Assembly: GCF_016745505.1 (NCBI RefSeq) | Contig: NZ_JAERUC010000184.1 | Span: forward strand, 87,473 to 151,472 | Direction: 5' to 3' | Origin: Streptomyces silvae | GTDB lineage: Bacteria > Actinomycetota > Actinomycetes > Streptomycetales > Streptomycetaceae | DNA: 64,000 bases | In this document: positions 50,340 to 57,816 of the stretch, piece by piece | Position numbering within the stretch: position 1 is the stretch's first letter | Layout: the number at the start of each line of letters is the position of its first letter | The notes under the pieces: model-generated | Database searches by the model: none | Told to the model about the DNA's origin: nothing | The model's input: the letters and a program-made list of their open reading frames with translations, nothing else | Made by a program: the position numbers and the translations under genes

Positions 50340-50735
50340 GTGAAGCTCACCCTGACCCGTTTTCCCCGAGCCGCCTTCGCGCTGGCGGCGGGCACGCTCC
50401 TCGCGACCGCTGCGGTGGCGTCCGCGGGCCCCGCCCACCCCGAATCCGCACGCGGTCCGCAGGTGCGTCAGGCGCCCGCGGCCCCTGCCGCACAGTGCGG
50501 CTTCTTCCGGTACAGCGTCCGGGAGTCCCAGTTCGCCGCGTACAACCACTGCGGCGAGACGACCGTACGGATCCATGTCGACGTCAGAGGCGGCGGCAGC
50601 GGGAACGACTTCCATCTCTGCGTGGGCTCGGGCGCCACGCAGCTGCCGGGCGCCGGTCCGAACTGCCTCAACGCGTACTACATCGGGGGTGCCGGATGCC
50701 GGAACGGGGAGCGGACCGGACACACCTCCCACTGA
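50340..50735 (+). CDS. Small secreted cysteine-containing protein
   Basis: A 131-residue exported protein. A signal peptide (about 1-30) ends near ASAGPAHPE; a Pro/Ala stretch follows, then a domain with five cysteines: QCGFFRY, YNHCGETTVRIHVDV, FHLCVGSGATQLPGAGPNCLN and GAGCRNG. The CGFF...YNHCG...LCVGPG pattern recalls the DUF6355 group of small secreted actinomycete proteins, but I am unsure. GTG 50340 was chosen because AAGGA is 6 bases upstream; an ATG at 50334 would have no spacing from it. It is divergent from the phosphatase gene. No function is known. Confidence 0.72.
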   Translation: MKLTLTRFPRAAFALAAGTLLATAAVASAGPAHPESARGPQVRQAPAAPAAQCGFFRYSVRESQFAAYNHCGETTVRIHVDVRGGGSGNDFHLCVGSGATQLPGAGPNCLNAYYIGGAGCRNGERTGHTSH

Positions 50736-50809
50736 GGCGGACGGGGCCCGGCGGGCCGCAGCGGACCGGGGCCGGTCGGACCCCCGGCGCGGCCCGCCGG
50801 GAGTCGTCC

Positions 50810-50853
50810 GGGGCGGTCCGGGGTTCCGGGGCGGTCCGGGGTTCCGGGGCGGG
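50810..50853. repeat. 18-bp tandem repeat beyond the P450 3' end
   Basis: GGGGCGGTCCGGGGTTCC occurs twice without a gap (50810-50827 and 50828-50845) and begins a third time (GGGGCGGG). It occupies most of the space between the small secreted gene and the stop of P450 2. Confidence 0.85.
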
Positions 50854-50865
50854 TGGTCCGTGCGG

Positions 50866-52101
50866 TCAGCCCAGCCTCACGGGCAGCGCCCCGAATCCGT
50901 ACGCGATGAACGACTCCACCTGCGCGGCGGGGACGGACGGGTCCGCGAGGCGCAGGGCCGGGAAGCGGGTGAAGAGCGCCGGCAGCGCGATCGACGCCTC
51001 GAGGCGGGCGAGGGGGGCTCCGACGCAGTAGTGCACGCCATGGCCGAAGGAGAGATGGTCCTTGTCGAGCCTGGTGGGGTCGAAGTGGTGCGCGTCCCCT
51101 CCGTGCCGGCCGGGATCGCGGCCCGCGGCGGCGTAGGTCGCGAGGATCGCGTCACCGCGGGCGATGGTGACGCCGTCGGGGAGCTCGATGTCCTCGACGG
51201 CGTACCTCAGGGGGAGGTTCGCGATCGACGGTGCCCAGCGCAGGGTCTCCTCGACGACCTCGCTCCAGGGGATGTCACCGGCGAGCACCCTGCGGAGATG
51301 GTCGGGGTGGGTGAGGAGGGCGTGTACGGCGTTGCCGATGAGGTTGACGGTGGTCTCGTGCCCCGCGCCGATGACGAGGAGGAGGGTGTCGATGAGTTCG
51401 TCCTCGGTGAGGCCGGATCCCTCCTGGTCCCGGGTGGCGATCAGGACACTGGTCAGGTCGTCGCCGGGCTGCTCCCGCTTGGCGGCGACCAGTCCCGCCA
51501 GCAGGGCGTGGACCTCCTGCCAGGTGGCGAGGGCCTGTTCGGGTGTCGCGGTGGTGTCCATGACCTCGCCGACGAGCCTCGCCGTGTCAGCCCTGCTGTT
51601 CTCGGGGACGCCGAAGAGCTCGCAGATGACCGCCATCGGGAGGGGGTGTGCGTAGGCGGCACGGAGATCCACGGGTCCCTCGGCGGCCCCCTCGGCCGTC
51701 CCGGCCCCCTCGGCCATCTCGTCGAGGAGGCGGGCGGATATCTCCTCGATGCGGGGCGCGAGCGCGTCGGTGCGGCGCTTGGTCAAGGCGGGGGAGATGA
51801 GTTTGCGCAGCCGTCGGTGGTCGGAGCCGTAGGCGGTGAACATATTGGTCACGCCCACCCAGGAGTTGACCCAGGTCTCCCGGAACTCGCCGTCGATCCA
51901 GGCGGGCCAGTGCTGGTCGGGGTCCTTGGAGACCCGGTCGTCGGCGAGCAACTGCTTGAGGACCTGGTGGCCGGTCGGGGCCCAGGCCGCGATCCCGCCG
52001 GGCAGTTCGACCCGTGCGGCCGAGCCCTGGGCACGGAGCGCGTCCGCCTCTCCGTGGATGTCGCGGCCTGCGGGGTCGATCGCGACGGGTTGCTCTCCCA
52101 T
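50866..52101 (-). CDS. Cytochrome P450 (CYP107-like)
   Basis: A 411-residue soluble P450. The I-helix is VIGAGHETTVN, the ExxR motif is ETLRW with WAPSIANLPLRYAVED after it, and the haem loop is FGHGVHYCVGAPLARLEA with the Cys ligand. The pattern is that of the CYP107/CYP105-like Streptomyces enzymes that decorate secondary metabolites or detoxify xenobiotics. ATG 52101 follows AGGAG by 6 bases. No biosynthetic genes or ferredoxin lie nearby, so it is an orphan. The gene is framed by GGTCCGG-rich repeats on both sides. Confidence 0.9.
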   Translation of the reverse strand: MGEQPVAIDPAGRDIHGEADALRAQGSAARVELPGGIAAWAPTGHQVLKQLLADDRVSKDPDQHWPAWIDGEFRETWVNSWVGVTNMFTAYGSDHRRLRKLISPALTKRRTDALAPRIEEISARLLDEMAEGAGTAEGAAEGPVDLRAAYAHPLPMAVICELFGVPENSRADTARLVGEVMDTTATPEQALATWQEVHALLAGLVAAKREQPGDDLTSVLIATRDQEGSGLTEDELIDTLLLVIGAGHETTVNLIGNAVHALLTHPDHLRRVLAGDIPWSEVVEETLRWAPSIANLPLRYAVEDIELPDGVTIARGDAILATYAAAGRDPGRHGGDAHHFDPTRLDKDHLSFGHGVHYCVGAPLARLEASIALPALFTRFPALRLADPSVPAAQVESFIAYGFGALPVRLG

Positions 52102-52159
52102 GGGTAACTCCTGGGTGTGGGGGTCAGGATGGGACGAGCGTAGGGGCGCGGGAGTTCAT

Positions 52160-52335
52160 GATCCAGACCTTCCGGCGGCGTGGTCCGGCGGCTCGGTGCG
52201 GCCGCGTGATCCGGCCCCGTGGTCCAGCGGCATGGTCCGGCTGAACGGTCGGGCCTCGTGTGCGGCCTCGTGGTCCGGCGGCGGGGGCGTGGTGGCGTGA
52301 TCCGGCGGCGTCCGGCCTCGTGGTCCGGCCCGGGT
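52160..52335. repeat. Degenerate ~13-bp repeats upstream of P450 2
   Basis: At least eight imperfect copies of CGTGGTCCGGCGG (variants CGTGATCCGGCCC, CGTGGTCCAGCGG, CATGGTCCGGCTG, CTCGTGGTCCGGC) fill this stretch. Spacing is irregular, mostly 13-16 bp. No protein-coding frame here looks convincing. Confidence 0.75.
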
Positions 52336-52340
52336 GGTGG

Positions 52341-52366
52341 GCGGAGCCGGTGTCGACCGGCTCCGC
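52341..52366 (-). terminator. Perfect terminator hairpin after the gene remnant
   Basis: GCGGAGCCGGT and its exact complement ACCGGCTCCGC form an 11-bp stem with a 4-base loop. It starts 10 bases after the stop of the minus-strand open frame at 52376, so that frame is, or was, the end of a transcribed gene. Confidence 0.75.
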
Positions 52367-52375
52367 GCGGGGTGC

Positions 52376-52564
52376 TCAGAACAGCGGGGGTTCGGCGAGC
52401 TTGACCAGCTCCAGGGCCTGCTGCCGGAACCAGGCGCCCGCGGCGGGGGCGACGGTCACGCGCTGCGGGTCTTCGGGGCCTTCGGTCCCGCGCAGGCAGA
52501 GCCCGTCCGCGTCCGGCAGGGTGCACCGCTCCTGCGGGTCGATGTACGTGAGAGTTCCGGAGAG
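52376..52564 (-). pseudogene. Gene remnant without a start codon
   Basis: A minus-strand open frame of 62 codons with strongly GC-biased third positions (about 90 per cent) and natural composition. It includes TYIDPQERCTLPDADGLCLR and ends WFRQQALELVKLAEPPLF, and a good terminator follows. Yet it begins right after an in-frame TGA (52567-52565) and has no ATG, GTG or TTG in its first 35 codons. An ATG at 52568 is one frame off, so a single-base frameshift near 52545-52565 could have separated the start from the body; 5' truncation is the other option. I do not recognise the family. Confidence 0.55.
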
Positions 52565-52596
52565 TCATGTATGCATCAAGAGCGGTGAGCGTGTCA

Positions 52597-53793
52597 CTAC
52601 GGGGACCCGTCGCTCGCGGGGTCGCCCGGGCACCCGGCCGCCTTCTCGCCGTCCGGTGGCCTGCTCAGGACCAGCACGGCCACGTCGTCGCGGCGCACTC
52701 CCCCGGAGAACTCCGCCAGGTCGGCCTGGAGGGCTTCCAGGACCTGATCGGGATCGCGCCCGGCCCAGGCGCGAAGCCTCTCGTCGAACGGGTAGAAGGC
52801 ACCGGCGGCGTCGCGCGCCTCGGTCACCCCGTCGGTGTAGACCATCAGGGCCGCGCCGGGCGGGAAGTCGATCCACTCCGCGGCGCGCGCCTCCCCGCCG
52901 AGGTCCGCCATGCCCAGCGGTACGGACGTCCGGTGCAGGGCGACCGCCGACGCCGCCCCGTCGTACAGCAGCCGGGGCGGCAGATGACCGCAGTTGACCG
53001 CCCGCACCCGGTCGCCGCCGTCGAAACCCAGCAGGAGGGCGGTGACGAAGCGTTCGGCCTCGCCGTTCTCGGCGGAGAACGCGTTGTGCCGGACGACCGC
53101 GTCCTCGACGGCGTCCGCCACCGCGGTGAGTTCGGGCTCCCTCACGGCCGCTTCCCTGAACGCGCCGAGCGCGGCGAAACCGGCCCCGATCGCGGGCAGC
53201 CCCTTGCCCTGCACATCCCCGATGATCACGCGGGTCCCGTGCGGCGACTGGACGACCTCGTAGATGTCGCCGCCGACGAAGCGGTCCTCCTCGATCGGTT
53301 CGTAGATGCCATGGGCACAGACCTCCTGGGTGGTGACGGGGAGCGGGCGCAGGATCTGGCGCTGGAGCGCCACGGCGGCCGAGCGCAGCCTCGCCATCTC
53401 GGTGGCGTGCCGGATCCGCGCCGCGCAGGCGACGACGCCCAGCGCACTGGCGAGGGCCGAGAAGCCGATGAGGAAGACCACGTCCCAGAAGGCGCCGGTG
53501 GACGCGATCCGGGATCCGACCACGACCAGCGTCACCCATGCGGCGACCGCTGTCGTCTGGCGGACGGTGCAGAAGACCGAGGCCAGCGCCGGCAGCACGA
53601 CCAGCAACGGGATGACGGGAAGATCATTGCCGGTGAGGGCGTCGAGAACGACGACCACGGCGGTCAGCAGGAGAAGCCACAGTGCGAGGGCCCAGTTCCC
53701 GATCCGGGAGGCGCCCGCGGAGATCTCCGCCTGGTCCGTGCCGGGCAGCGGCACGCTGGGCGCCGCCGACGGGCGCCGGAGCCCCATGACCAC
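52597..53793 (-). CDS. Membrane-anchored PP2C (SpoIIE-type) serine phosphatase
   Basis: A 398-residue protein with three or four N-terminal transmembrane helices (about residues 25-120), a short coiled segment (RHATEMARLRSAAVALQRQILRPLP) and a SpoIIE/RsbU-like phosphatase domain (about 165-390): FVGGDIYEV, VIIGDVQGKGLPA, GHLPPRLL, VYTDGVTEARD and RRDDVAVLVL give the metal-binding Asp residues. Such proteins dephosphorylate anti-anti-sigma factors. A SigB-type sigma gene lies nearby at 55297, a plausible but unproven target. GTG 53793 is preferred, 6 bases after GGAGG; ATG 53787 is the alternative. Confidence 0.88.
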   Translation of the reverse strand: MVMGLRRPSAAPSVPLPGTDQAEISAGASRIGNWALALWLLLLTAVVVVLDALTGNDLPVIPLLVVLPALASVFCTVRQTTAVAAWVTLVVVGSRIASTGAFWDVVFLIGFSALASALGVVACAARIRHATEMARLRSAAVALQRQILRPLPVTTQEVCAHGIYEPIEEDRFVGGDIYEVVQSPHGTRVIIGDVQGKGLPAIGAGFAALGAFREAAVREPELTAVADAVEDAVVRHNAFSAENGEAERFVTALLLGFDGGDRVRAVNCGHLPPRLLYDGAASAVALHRTSVPLGMADLGGEARAAEWIDFPPGAALMVYTDGVTEARDAAGAFYPFDERLRAWAGRDPDQVLEALQADLAEFSGGVRRDDVAVLVLSRPPDGEKAAGCPGDPASDGSP

Positions 53794-53818
53794 GGCACGC
53801 CTCCCGCCTGTTCCGTCC

Positions 53819-54652
53819 CTACCGCCCCACGTGTTCCAAGCTACCCGTCCCCTGGCCGCCGGTCCTGGCGTCGGCGCCCGGCTCCGGGACGAGCGCCGAG
53901 AGGAACGCGGTCCTGCGGCGCAGGGTGAAGCCGAGGGACTCGTACAGCCGGATGGCGGAGGTGTTCGATCCGGCGGCGTGCAGGAAGGGGGTCTCGCCCC
54001 GCTCCCGGATGCCGTGGGCGACCGCCCTGACGAGGCGCGACGCCAGCCCCTGGCCCCGTACGGAGCTGTCCGTGCAGACCCCGCTGATCTCGGTCCAGCC
54101 GGGCGGGTGGAGCCGCTCCCCCGCCATCGCGACCAGGGCCCCGGCGCGGCGGATGCCGAGATAGGTCCCGAGCTCCACGGTGCGCGGCAGGAACGGGCCG
54201 GGGCGGGTGCGCTCGACCAGGTCCAGCATCTCCGGGACGTCGGCCGGGCCGAGGAGCACCGCTTCCGGGTCGGGGGCGGCGTCCACGCCGTCGTCCACCA
54301 GCTGGACGCCCTCGGCCTGGAAGACGATCTCCCAGTCGGCCGGCGGAGGCTCACGGAAGGCGGTGAGGGTGACCGGCTGGCCGGGACCGGCGAGCGCGGC
54401 GACATCGGCCCAGTCCTGGGCGTCGGGCGCGTCCGGCAGAGCGAGCCAGGGCGTGACGTCGGGGCGGTAGCGCAGGATGCGGCCGCGGCGCTCGGCGAAG
54501 TGGGCGTGCGGACCCGTGAGGGAGGCGCGCGCGGGGTTGTCCAGCGGATGGGGTGCGCCGGTCCCCGCATCGGGGCCGGGCACCCTCGGCGTGGTCGGTT
54601 CCGTCGTCCGCGGTGTGGGCGGATGCGTAGGCAGGGGTGTGGCCTCGGGCAT
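53819..54652 (-). CDS. GNAT-family N-acetyltransferase
   Basis: A 277-residue protein. The first 60 residues are rich in Pro and Thr; the catalytic GNAT domain is C-terminal, with WTEISGVCTDSSVRGQGLASRLVRAVAHGIRERG as the acetyl-CoA-binding motif A and FLHAAGSNTSAIRLYESLGFTLRRRTAFLSAL as motif B. This is the FR47-like group. The substrate is unknown. ATG 54652 has GAGAGAG upstream. The phosphatase gene follows 25 bases downstream on the same strand and may be cotranscribed. Confidence 0.85.
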   Translation of the reverse strand: MPEATPLPTHPPTPRTTEPTTPRVPGPDAGTGAPHPLDNPARASLTGPHAHFAERRGRILRYRPDVTPWLALPDAPDAQDWADVAALAGPGQPVTLTAFREPPPADWEIVFQAEGVQLVDDGVDAAPDPEAVLLGPADVPEMLDLVERTRPGPFLPRTVELGTYLGIRRAGALVAMAGERLHPPGWTEISGVCTDSSVRGQGLASRLVRAVAHGIRERGETPFLHAAGSNTSAIRLYESLGFTLRRRTAFLSALVPEPGADARTGGQGTGSLEHVGR

Positions 54653-55030
54653 GGACTCTCTCACTCCGGTTGACTCGGCGTCCGGCGACAGGGGGAGAAG
54701 GCCGACCGGCCCCGCGCCTATTCCCGGGCGGCGGGTCCGTTCATGAACACGCAATCAAAGCGGCTCGCCCGGGCGTCGCACGGAGCCCGCGTCGCCCGCC
54801 CGCCGGGGCCTCGGGCTTCCCCGCATCTTTGCTCCCCGGGGTGCCTTCCGGCCGGTCCTTTCCCACCCTTCGGGGCCCCTTCCGGCGCGTACGGCCGCTT
54901 CGTCAGGCGGCCGGGCGGACCGCGGAGCGGACGGCAGGGCGGGCGGCCGTACCGCCGGTCCCGGCGAATCGCGTCCGACTGCGCGGGATACGGTCCCAAC
55001 CCGCCTCGGCCTGTGGCACTCTGGAGACGG
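54653..55030. other. Long non-coding upstream region of the sigma-factor gene (left part)
   Basis: About 380 bp between the GNAT start and the hairpin at 55031. The open frames here have poor composition and no family resemblance. I see no clear promoter for the GNAT gene beyond its ribosome site. Short GC-rich inverted repeats are present but none is exceptional. Confidence 0.4.
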
Positions 55031-55065
55031 CCGCCCCACCGGGCTCCCCCGTACCGGTGGGGCGG
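55031..55065 (+). other. Perfect 12-bp hairpin upstream of the sigma-factor gene
   Basis: CCGCCCCACCGG and CCGGTGGGGCGG pair perfectly around an 11-base loop. No gene ends just before it on the plus strand, so it is not an ordinary terminator. It could end a small RNA or lie in the long 5' region of the sigma gene, 230 bp from the start codon. Confidence 0.6.
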
Positions 55066-55133
55066 TCCTGTGCGCCCCCGCGGTTCTTGCCACTTCCCCG
55101 GGGCCGTGCGCTCCCGCAGGCGGGCTCCGTGAC

Positions 55134-55181
55134 GACCCCGGAGGACGATTCCGTGGGGACCCCGGAGGACGATCACGGCTA
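55134..55181 (+). repeat. 24-bp tandem duplication upstream of the sigma-factor gene
   Basis: GACCCCGGAGGACGAT occurs at 55134-55149 and 55158-55173, exactly 24 bp apart; the remaining bases of the unit are partly conserved. Read in one frame it gives TPEDD twice, but no start codon leads into it convincingly. Confidence 0.75.
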
Positions 55182-55221
55182 TTTCAAGCCAATACCGGCA
55201 CACGTGTGGCTCAAAACCACT

Positions 55222-55245
55222 GTTTCCCGCATGAGTTGCGGGTCA
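55222..55245 (+). promoter_or_regulatory. Candidate SigB-type promoter of the sigma-factor gene
   Basis: GTTT (55222-55225) and GGGTCA (55240-55245) are 14 bp apart, close to the G-N2-T-N(14-16)-GGGTA(C/T) promoter recognised by SigB-group factors in Streptomyces. It lies 52 bp upstream of ATG 55297 and would allow autoregulation. The -10 differs from the consensus at its last two positions. Confidence 0.5.
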
Positions 55246-55296
55246 CCGGGCAGGCGCCTACACCTCACGGGCTCACAATCCGAGGAGAGTGACGGG

Positions 55297-56169
55297 ATGA
55301 CCGTGCACGCTGCACAGACCGCCGGCGCGGAACGAGCAGGTGCCCCGGACGGACTTCCCTGGATCGAGGACGCCGGGCAGATCGCCCCCCAGGACGCGCG
55401 GAAACTGTCGAAGCTCTTCTTCGACGCCCTGACGGTGGCGGACGAGGGCACTCCCGAGTACCAGTACGCCCGGAACACCCTCATCGAGATGAACCTGTCG
55501 CTCGTACGGTTCGCCGCCGGCCGCTTCCGTAACCGGGGCAGCGGCGACATGGAGGACATCGTCCAGGTCGGAACGATCGGCCTGATCAAGGCCATCGACC
55601 GCTTCGATCTCTCCCGTGAGGTCGAGTTCACCTCGTTCGCCGTGCCGTACATCGTCGGTGAGATCAAGCGGTTCTTCCGGGACACCACCTGGTCCGTGCA
55701 CGTCCCGCGGCGGCTGCAGGAGTTGCGGGTGGACCTCGCCAAGGCGAAGGAGACGCTCTCGGCGGACCTCGACCGGGACCCCACGGTGGCGGAGCTCGCC
55801 GAGTACCTGGGCCTCGACGAGGAGGAGATCACCGAGGGGCTGGTCGCGGCCAACGGCTACACGGCGGGATCGCTCGACCTGCCGGCCGACGGCGGGGAAC
55901 CGGTGGGCCGGGCCTCGGGCGGGCGCACCATGGCGGATGTGCTGGGCGAGCCCGATCCCGCGATGGAGACGGTGGAGAACCTCCATACGCTCGCCCCGCT
56001 GCTGGGCGATCTCGACGCGCGTGAGCGCCGGATCATCGACATGCGGTTCGGCCAGGAGATGACCCAGGCCCAGATCGGCGAGGAGCTCGGCATCTCGCAG
56101 ATGCATGTCTCACGGCTGCTCAGCCGCCTGCTCGGCAAGCTGCGCGACGGGATGTTCACCCAGGACTGA
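55297..56169 (+). CDS. SigB/SigF-type RNA polymerase sigma factor
   Basis: A 290-residue group 3 sigma factor. Region 2 reads RNTLIEMNLSLVRFAAGRFRNRGSGDMEDIVQVGTIGLIKAIDRFDLSREVEFTSFAVPYIVGEIKRFFRD; region 3 starts VHVPRRLQELRVDLAKAKETL; region 4 reads LDARERRIIDMRFGQEMTQAQIGEELGISQMHVSRLLSRLLGKLR. The length and all helices are complete. Such factors govern osmotic/oxidative stress and spore maturation in Streptomyces, usually held by an RsbW-type anti-sigma. No anti-sigma gene is adjacent. GAGGAG is 9 bases before ATG 55297. A strong terminator follows. Confidence 0.93.
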   Translation: MTVHAAQTAGAERAGAPDGLPWIEDAGQIAPQDARKLSKLFFDALTVADEGTPEYQYARNTLIEMNLSLVRFAAGRFRNRGSGDMEDIVQVGTIGLIKAIDRFDLSREVEFTSFAVPYIVGEIKRFFRDTTWSVHVPRRLQELRVDLAKAKETLSADLDRDPTVAELAEYLGLDEEEITEGLVAANGYTAGSLDLPADGGEPVGRASGGRTMADVLGEPDPAMETVENLHTLAPLLGDLDARERRIIDMRFGQEMTQAQIGEELGISQMHVSRLLSRLLGKLRDGMFTQD

Positions 56170-56180
56170 CGTACGGCCGA

Positions 56181-56218
56181 CGCCGGGCCGGCTCCGTGTC
56201 GACGGGGCCGGCCCGGCG
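56181..56218 (+). terminator. Terminator of the sigma-factor gene
   Basis: CGCCGGGCCGGC and GCCGGCCCGGCG form a perfect 12-bp stem with a 14-base loop, 11 bases after the stop codon. Confidence 0.85.
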
Positions 56219-56368
56219 TGTCTGTTGCGGCCGCATTGCAGCTTCGTGGCCACGTGCGCGACCTGCTTCCGTCCCGGCGCGGACGGCCTCTACGGTCCGT
56301 AATCAGTACTCCGCAGCGTCGCCCCGTGCCCGCGCGGACACCCCCCGAACGACCGTGCGAGGTATGCC

Positions 56369-57730
56369 ATGAGCCAGCCCGTCGACTCCGTCACCGCGGG
56401 ACACACCCCTGAGGACCACGACCGGCAGGACGCCGGGGCCGCCTGGTCCTTCGAGACGAAGCAGATCCACTCCGGCGCGGTCCCGGATCCGACGACCGGC
56501 GCCCGTGCGGTGCCGATCTACCAGTCGACCTCCTTCGTCTTCAAGGACACCGAGCACGCGGCCGACCTCTTCTCGCTGGCCGAGCCCGGCAACATCTACA
56601 CCCGGATCCACAACCCCACGCAGGACGTCCTGGAACAGCGCATCGCCGCGCTGGAGGGAGGGGTCGCCGCCGTGGCGCTCGCCTCCGGGCAGGCGGCGGA
56701 GACGCTCGCGCTCCTGACGCTGGCGGGCGCCGGGGACCACATCGTCTCCTCGGCCTCGCTGTACGGGGGTACGTACAACCTGTTCCGGCACACGCTCCCC
56801 CGGTTCGGCATCGAGGTGTCGTTCGTCGAGGACCCCGACGACATCGAGGCGTGGCGGGCGGCCATCAGGCCGGACACCAAGGCCGTGTTCGCGGAGACGC
56901 TCGGCAATCCGCGCGGCGACGTCCTCGACATCCGGAGCGTGGCGGACGTCGCACACGAGGCGGGCGTGCCGCTGATCGTCGACAACACGGTGCCCACGCC
57001 CTATCTCCTGAGGCCGCTGGAGCACGGGGCGGACATCGTGATCCACTCCGCGACGAAGTTCCTCGGTGGCCACGGCACCACGATCGGCGGTGTCGTCGTG
57101 GACGGCGGCACCTTCGACTTCGGCGCGCACCCCGAGCGTTTCGCGGACTTCCACTCCCCCGACCCCAGCTACCACGGCCTGCGGTACTGGCCGGACCTCG
57201 GGCCCGGCGCCTTCGCCGTGAAGCTGCGGGTCCAGCTGCTACGCGACCTCGGGCCCGCGCTGTCGCCGCACTCGGCCTTCCTGCTCCTCCAGGGGGTGGA
57301 GACGCTGAGCCTGCGTCTGGAGCGGCACACGTCCAACGCCCTGGCGCTCGCCCGCTGGCTGGAGGCCCGCGACGAGGTGTCGGCGGTGCACTACGCGGGA
57401 CTCGGGTCGAGCCCCTGGTACGAGGCCGGGCAGCGCTATCTGCCGCGCGGCGCCGGTGCCGTGCTGGCCTTCGAGCTCCGGGACGGGGTGGAGGCGGGCA
57501 AGCGGTTCGTGGACGCGGTCGAGCTGTTCAGCCACCTCGCCAACATCGGTGACGTACGGAGCCTGATCATCCACCCGGCGTCCACGACGCACAGCCAGCT
57601 GACCGAGGAGCAGCTCGCCGCGACGGGAGCGACCGCGGGGCTGGTGCGGCTCTCGGTGGGCCTGGAGAACGTGGACGACCTGAAGGCGGATCTGGAGGCA
57701 GGGCTCCGCGCCGCGAAGGCCGCGTCCTGA
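56369..57730 (+). CDS. metY: O-acetylhomoserine/O-acetylserine sulfhydrylase
   Basis: A 453-residue PLP enzyme of the Cys/Met metabolism family. It makes homocysteine from O-acetylhomoserine and sulfide. Family blocks are WSFETKQIHSGAVPDPTTGARAVPIYQSTSFVF, NPTQDVLEQRIAALEGG, and the PLP-binding Lys in IHSATKFLGGHGTTIGG; the later NIGDVRSLIIHPASTTHSQLTEEQ is typical. The length is normal. ATG 56369 follows GAGG by a few bases. The 150 bp upstream show no SAM-type riboswitch that I can recognise. metX follows immediately, giving the two-step direct sulfhydrylation route. Confidence 0.94.
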   Translation: MSQPVDSVTAGHTPEDHDRQDAGAAWSFETKQIHSGAVPDPTTGARAVPIYQSTSFVFKDTEHAADLFSLAEPGNIYTRIHNPTQDVLEQRIAALEGGVAAVALASGQAAETLALLTLAGAGDHIVSSASLYGGTYNLFRHTLPRFGIEVSFVEDPDDIEAWRAAIRPDTKAVFAETLGNPRGDVLDIRSVADVAHEAGVPLIVDNTVPTPYLLRPLEHGADIVIHSATKFLGGHGTTIGGVVVDGGTFDFGAHPERFADFHSPDPSYHGLRYWPDLGPGAFAVKLRVQLLRDLGPALSPHSAFLLLQGVETLSLRLERHTSNALALARWLEARDEVSAVHYAGLGSSPWYEAGQRYLPRGAGAVLAFELRDGVEAGKRFVDAVELFSHLANIGDVRSLIIHPASTTHSQLTEEQLAATGATAGLVRLSVGLENVDDLKADLEAGLRAAKAAS

Positions 57731-57762
57731 ACCGCGTCGCCGCGCCCCCCGTTCTCCCTCTT

Positions 57763-57786
57763 CCGCCGGCCTCCGGAGGCCGGCGG
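57763..57786. other. Perfect palindrome between metY and metX
   Basis: CCGCCGGCCTCC followed directly by its complement GGAGGCCGGCGG, a 24-bp perfect palindrome lengthened by CCCTC/GAGGG-like flanks. It could be an intercistronic attenuator, or it may lie inside the coding region if metX starts at the CTG at 57727. Confidence 0.6.
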
Positions 57787-57816
57787 GAGGGGGATCCGCC
57801 CGGCCGCCGTTCGTGG

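Noticed and set aside
50866..52101. P450 2 as part of a natural-product cluster
   Set aside because: Neighbours are a phosphatase, a small secreted protein and repeats; no synthase or tailoring genes.
54743..55132. Plus-strand open frame upstream of the sigma factor
   Set aside because: Arg/Pro/Gly-rich translation without structure, broken by the perfect hairpin; no ribosome site.
56219..56368. SAM-type riboswitch upstream of metY
   Set aside because: Expected from gene function in actinomycetes, but I found neither the SAM-I/SAM-IV core nor a suitable multi-stem layout in this short region.
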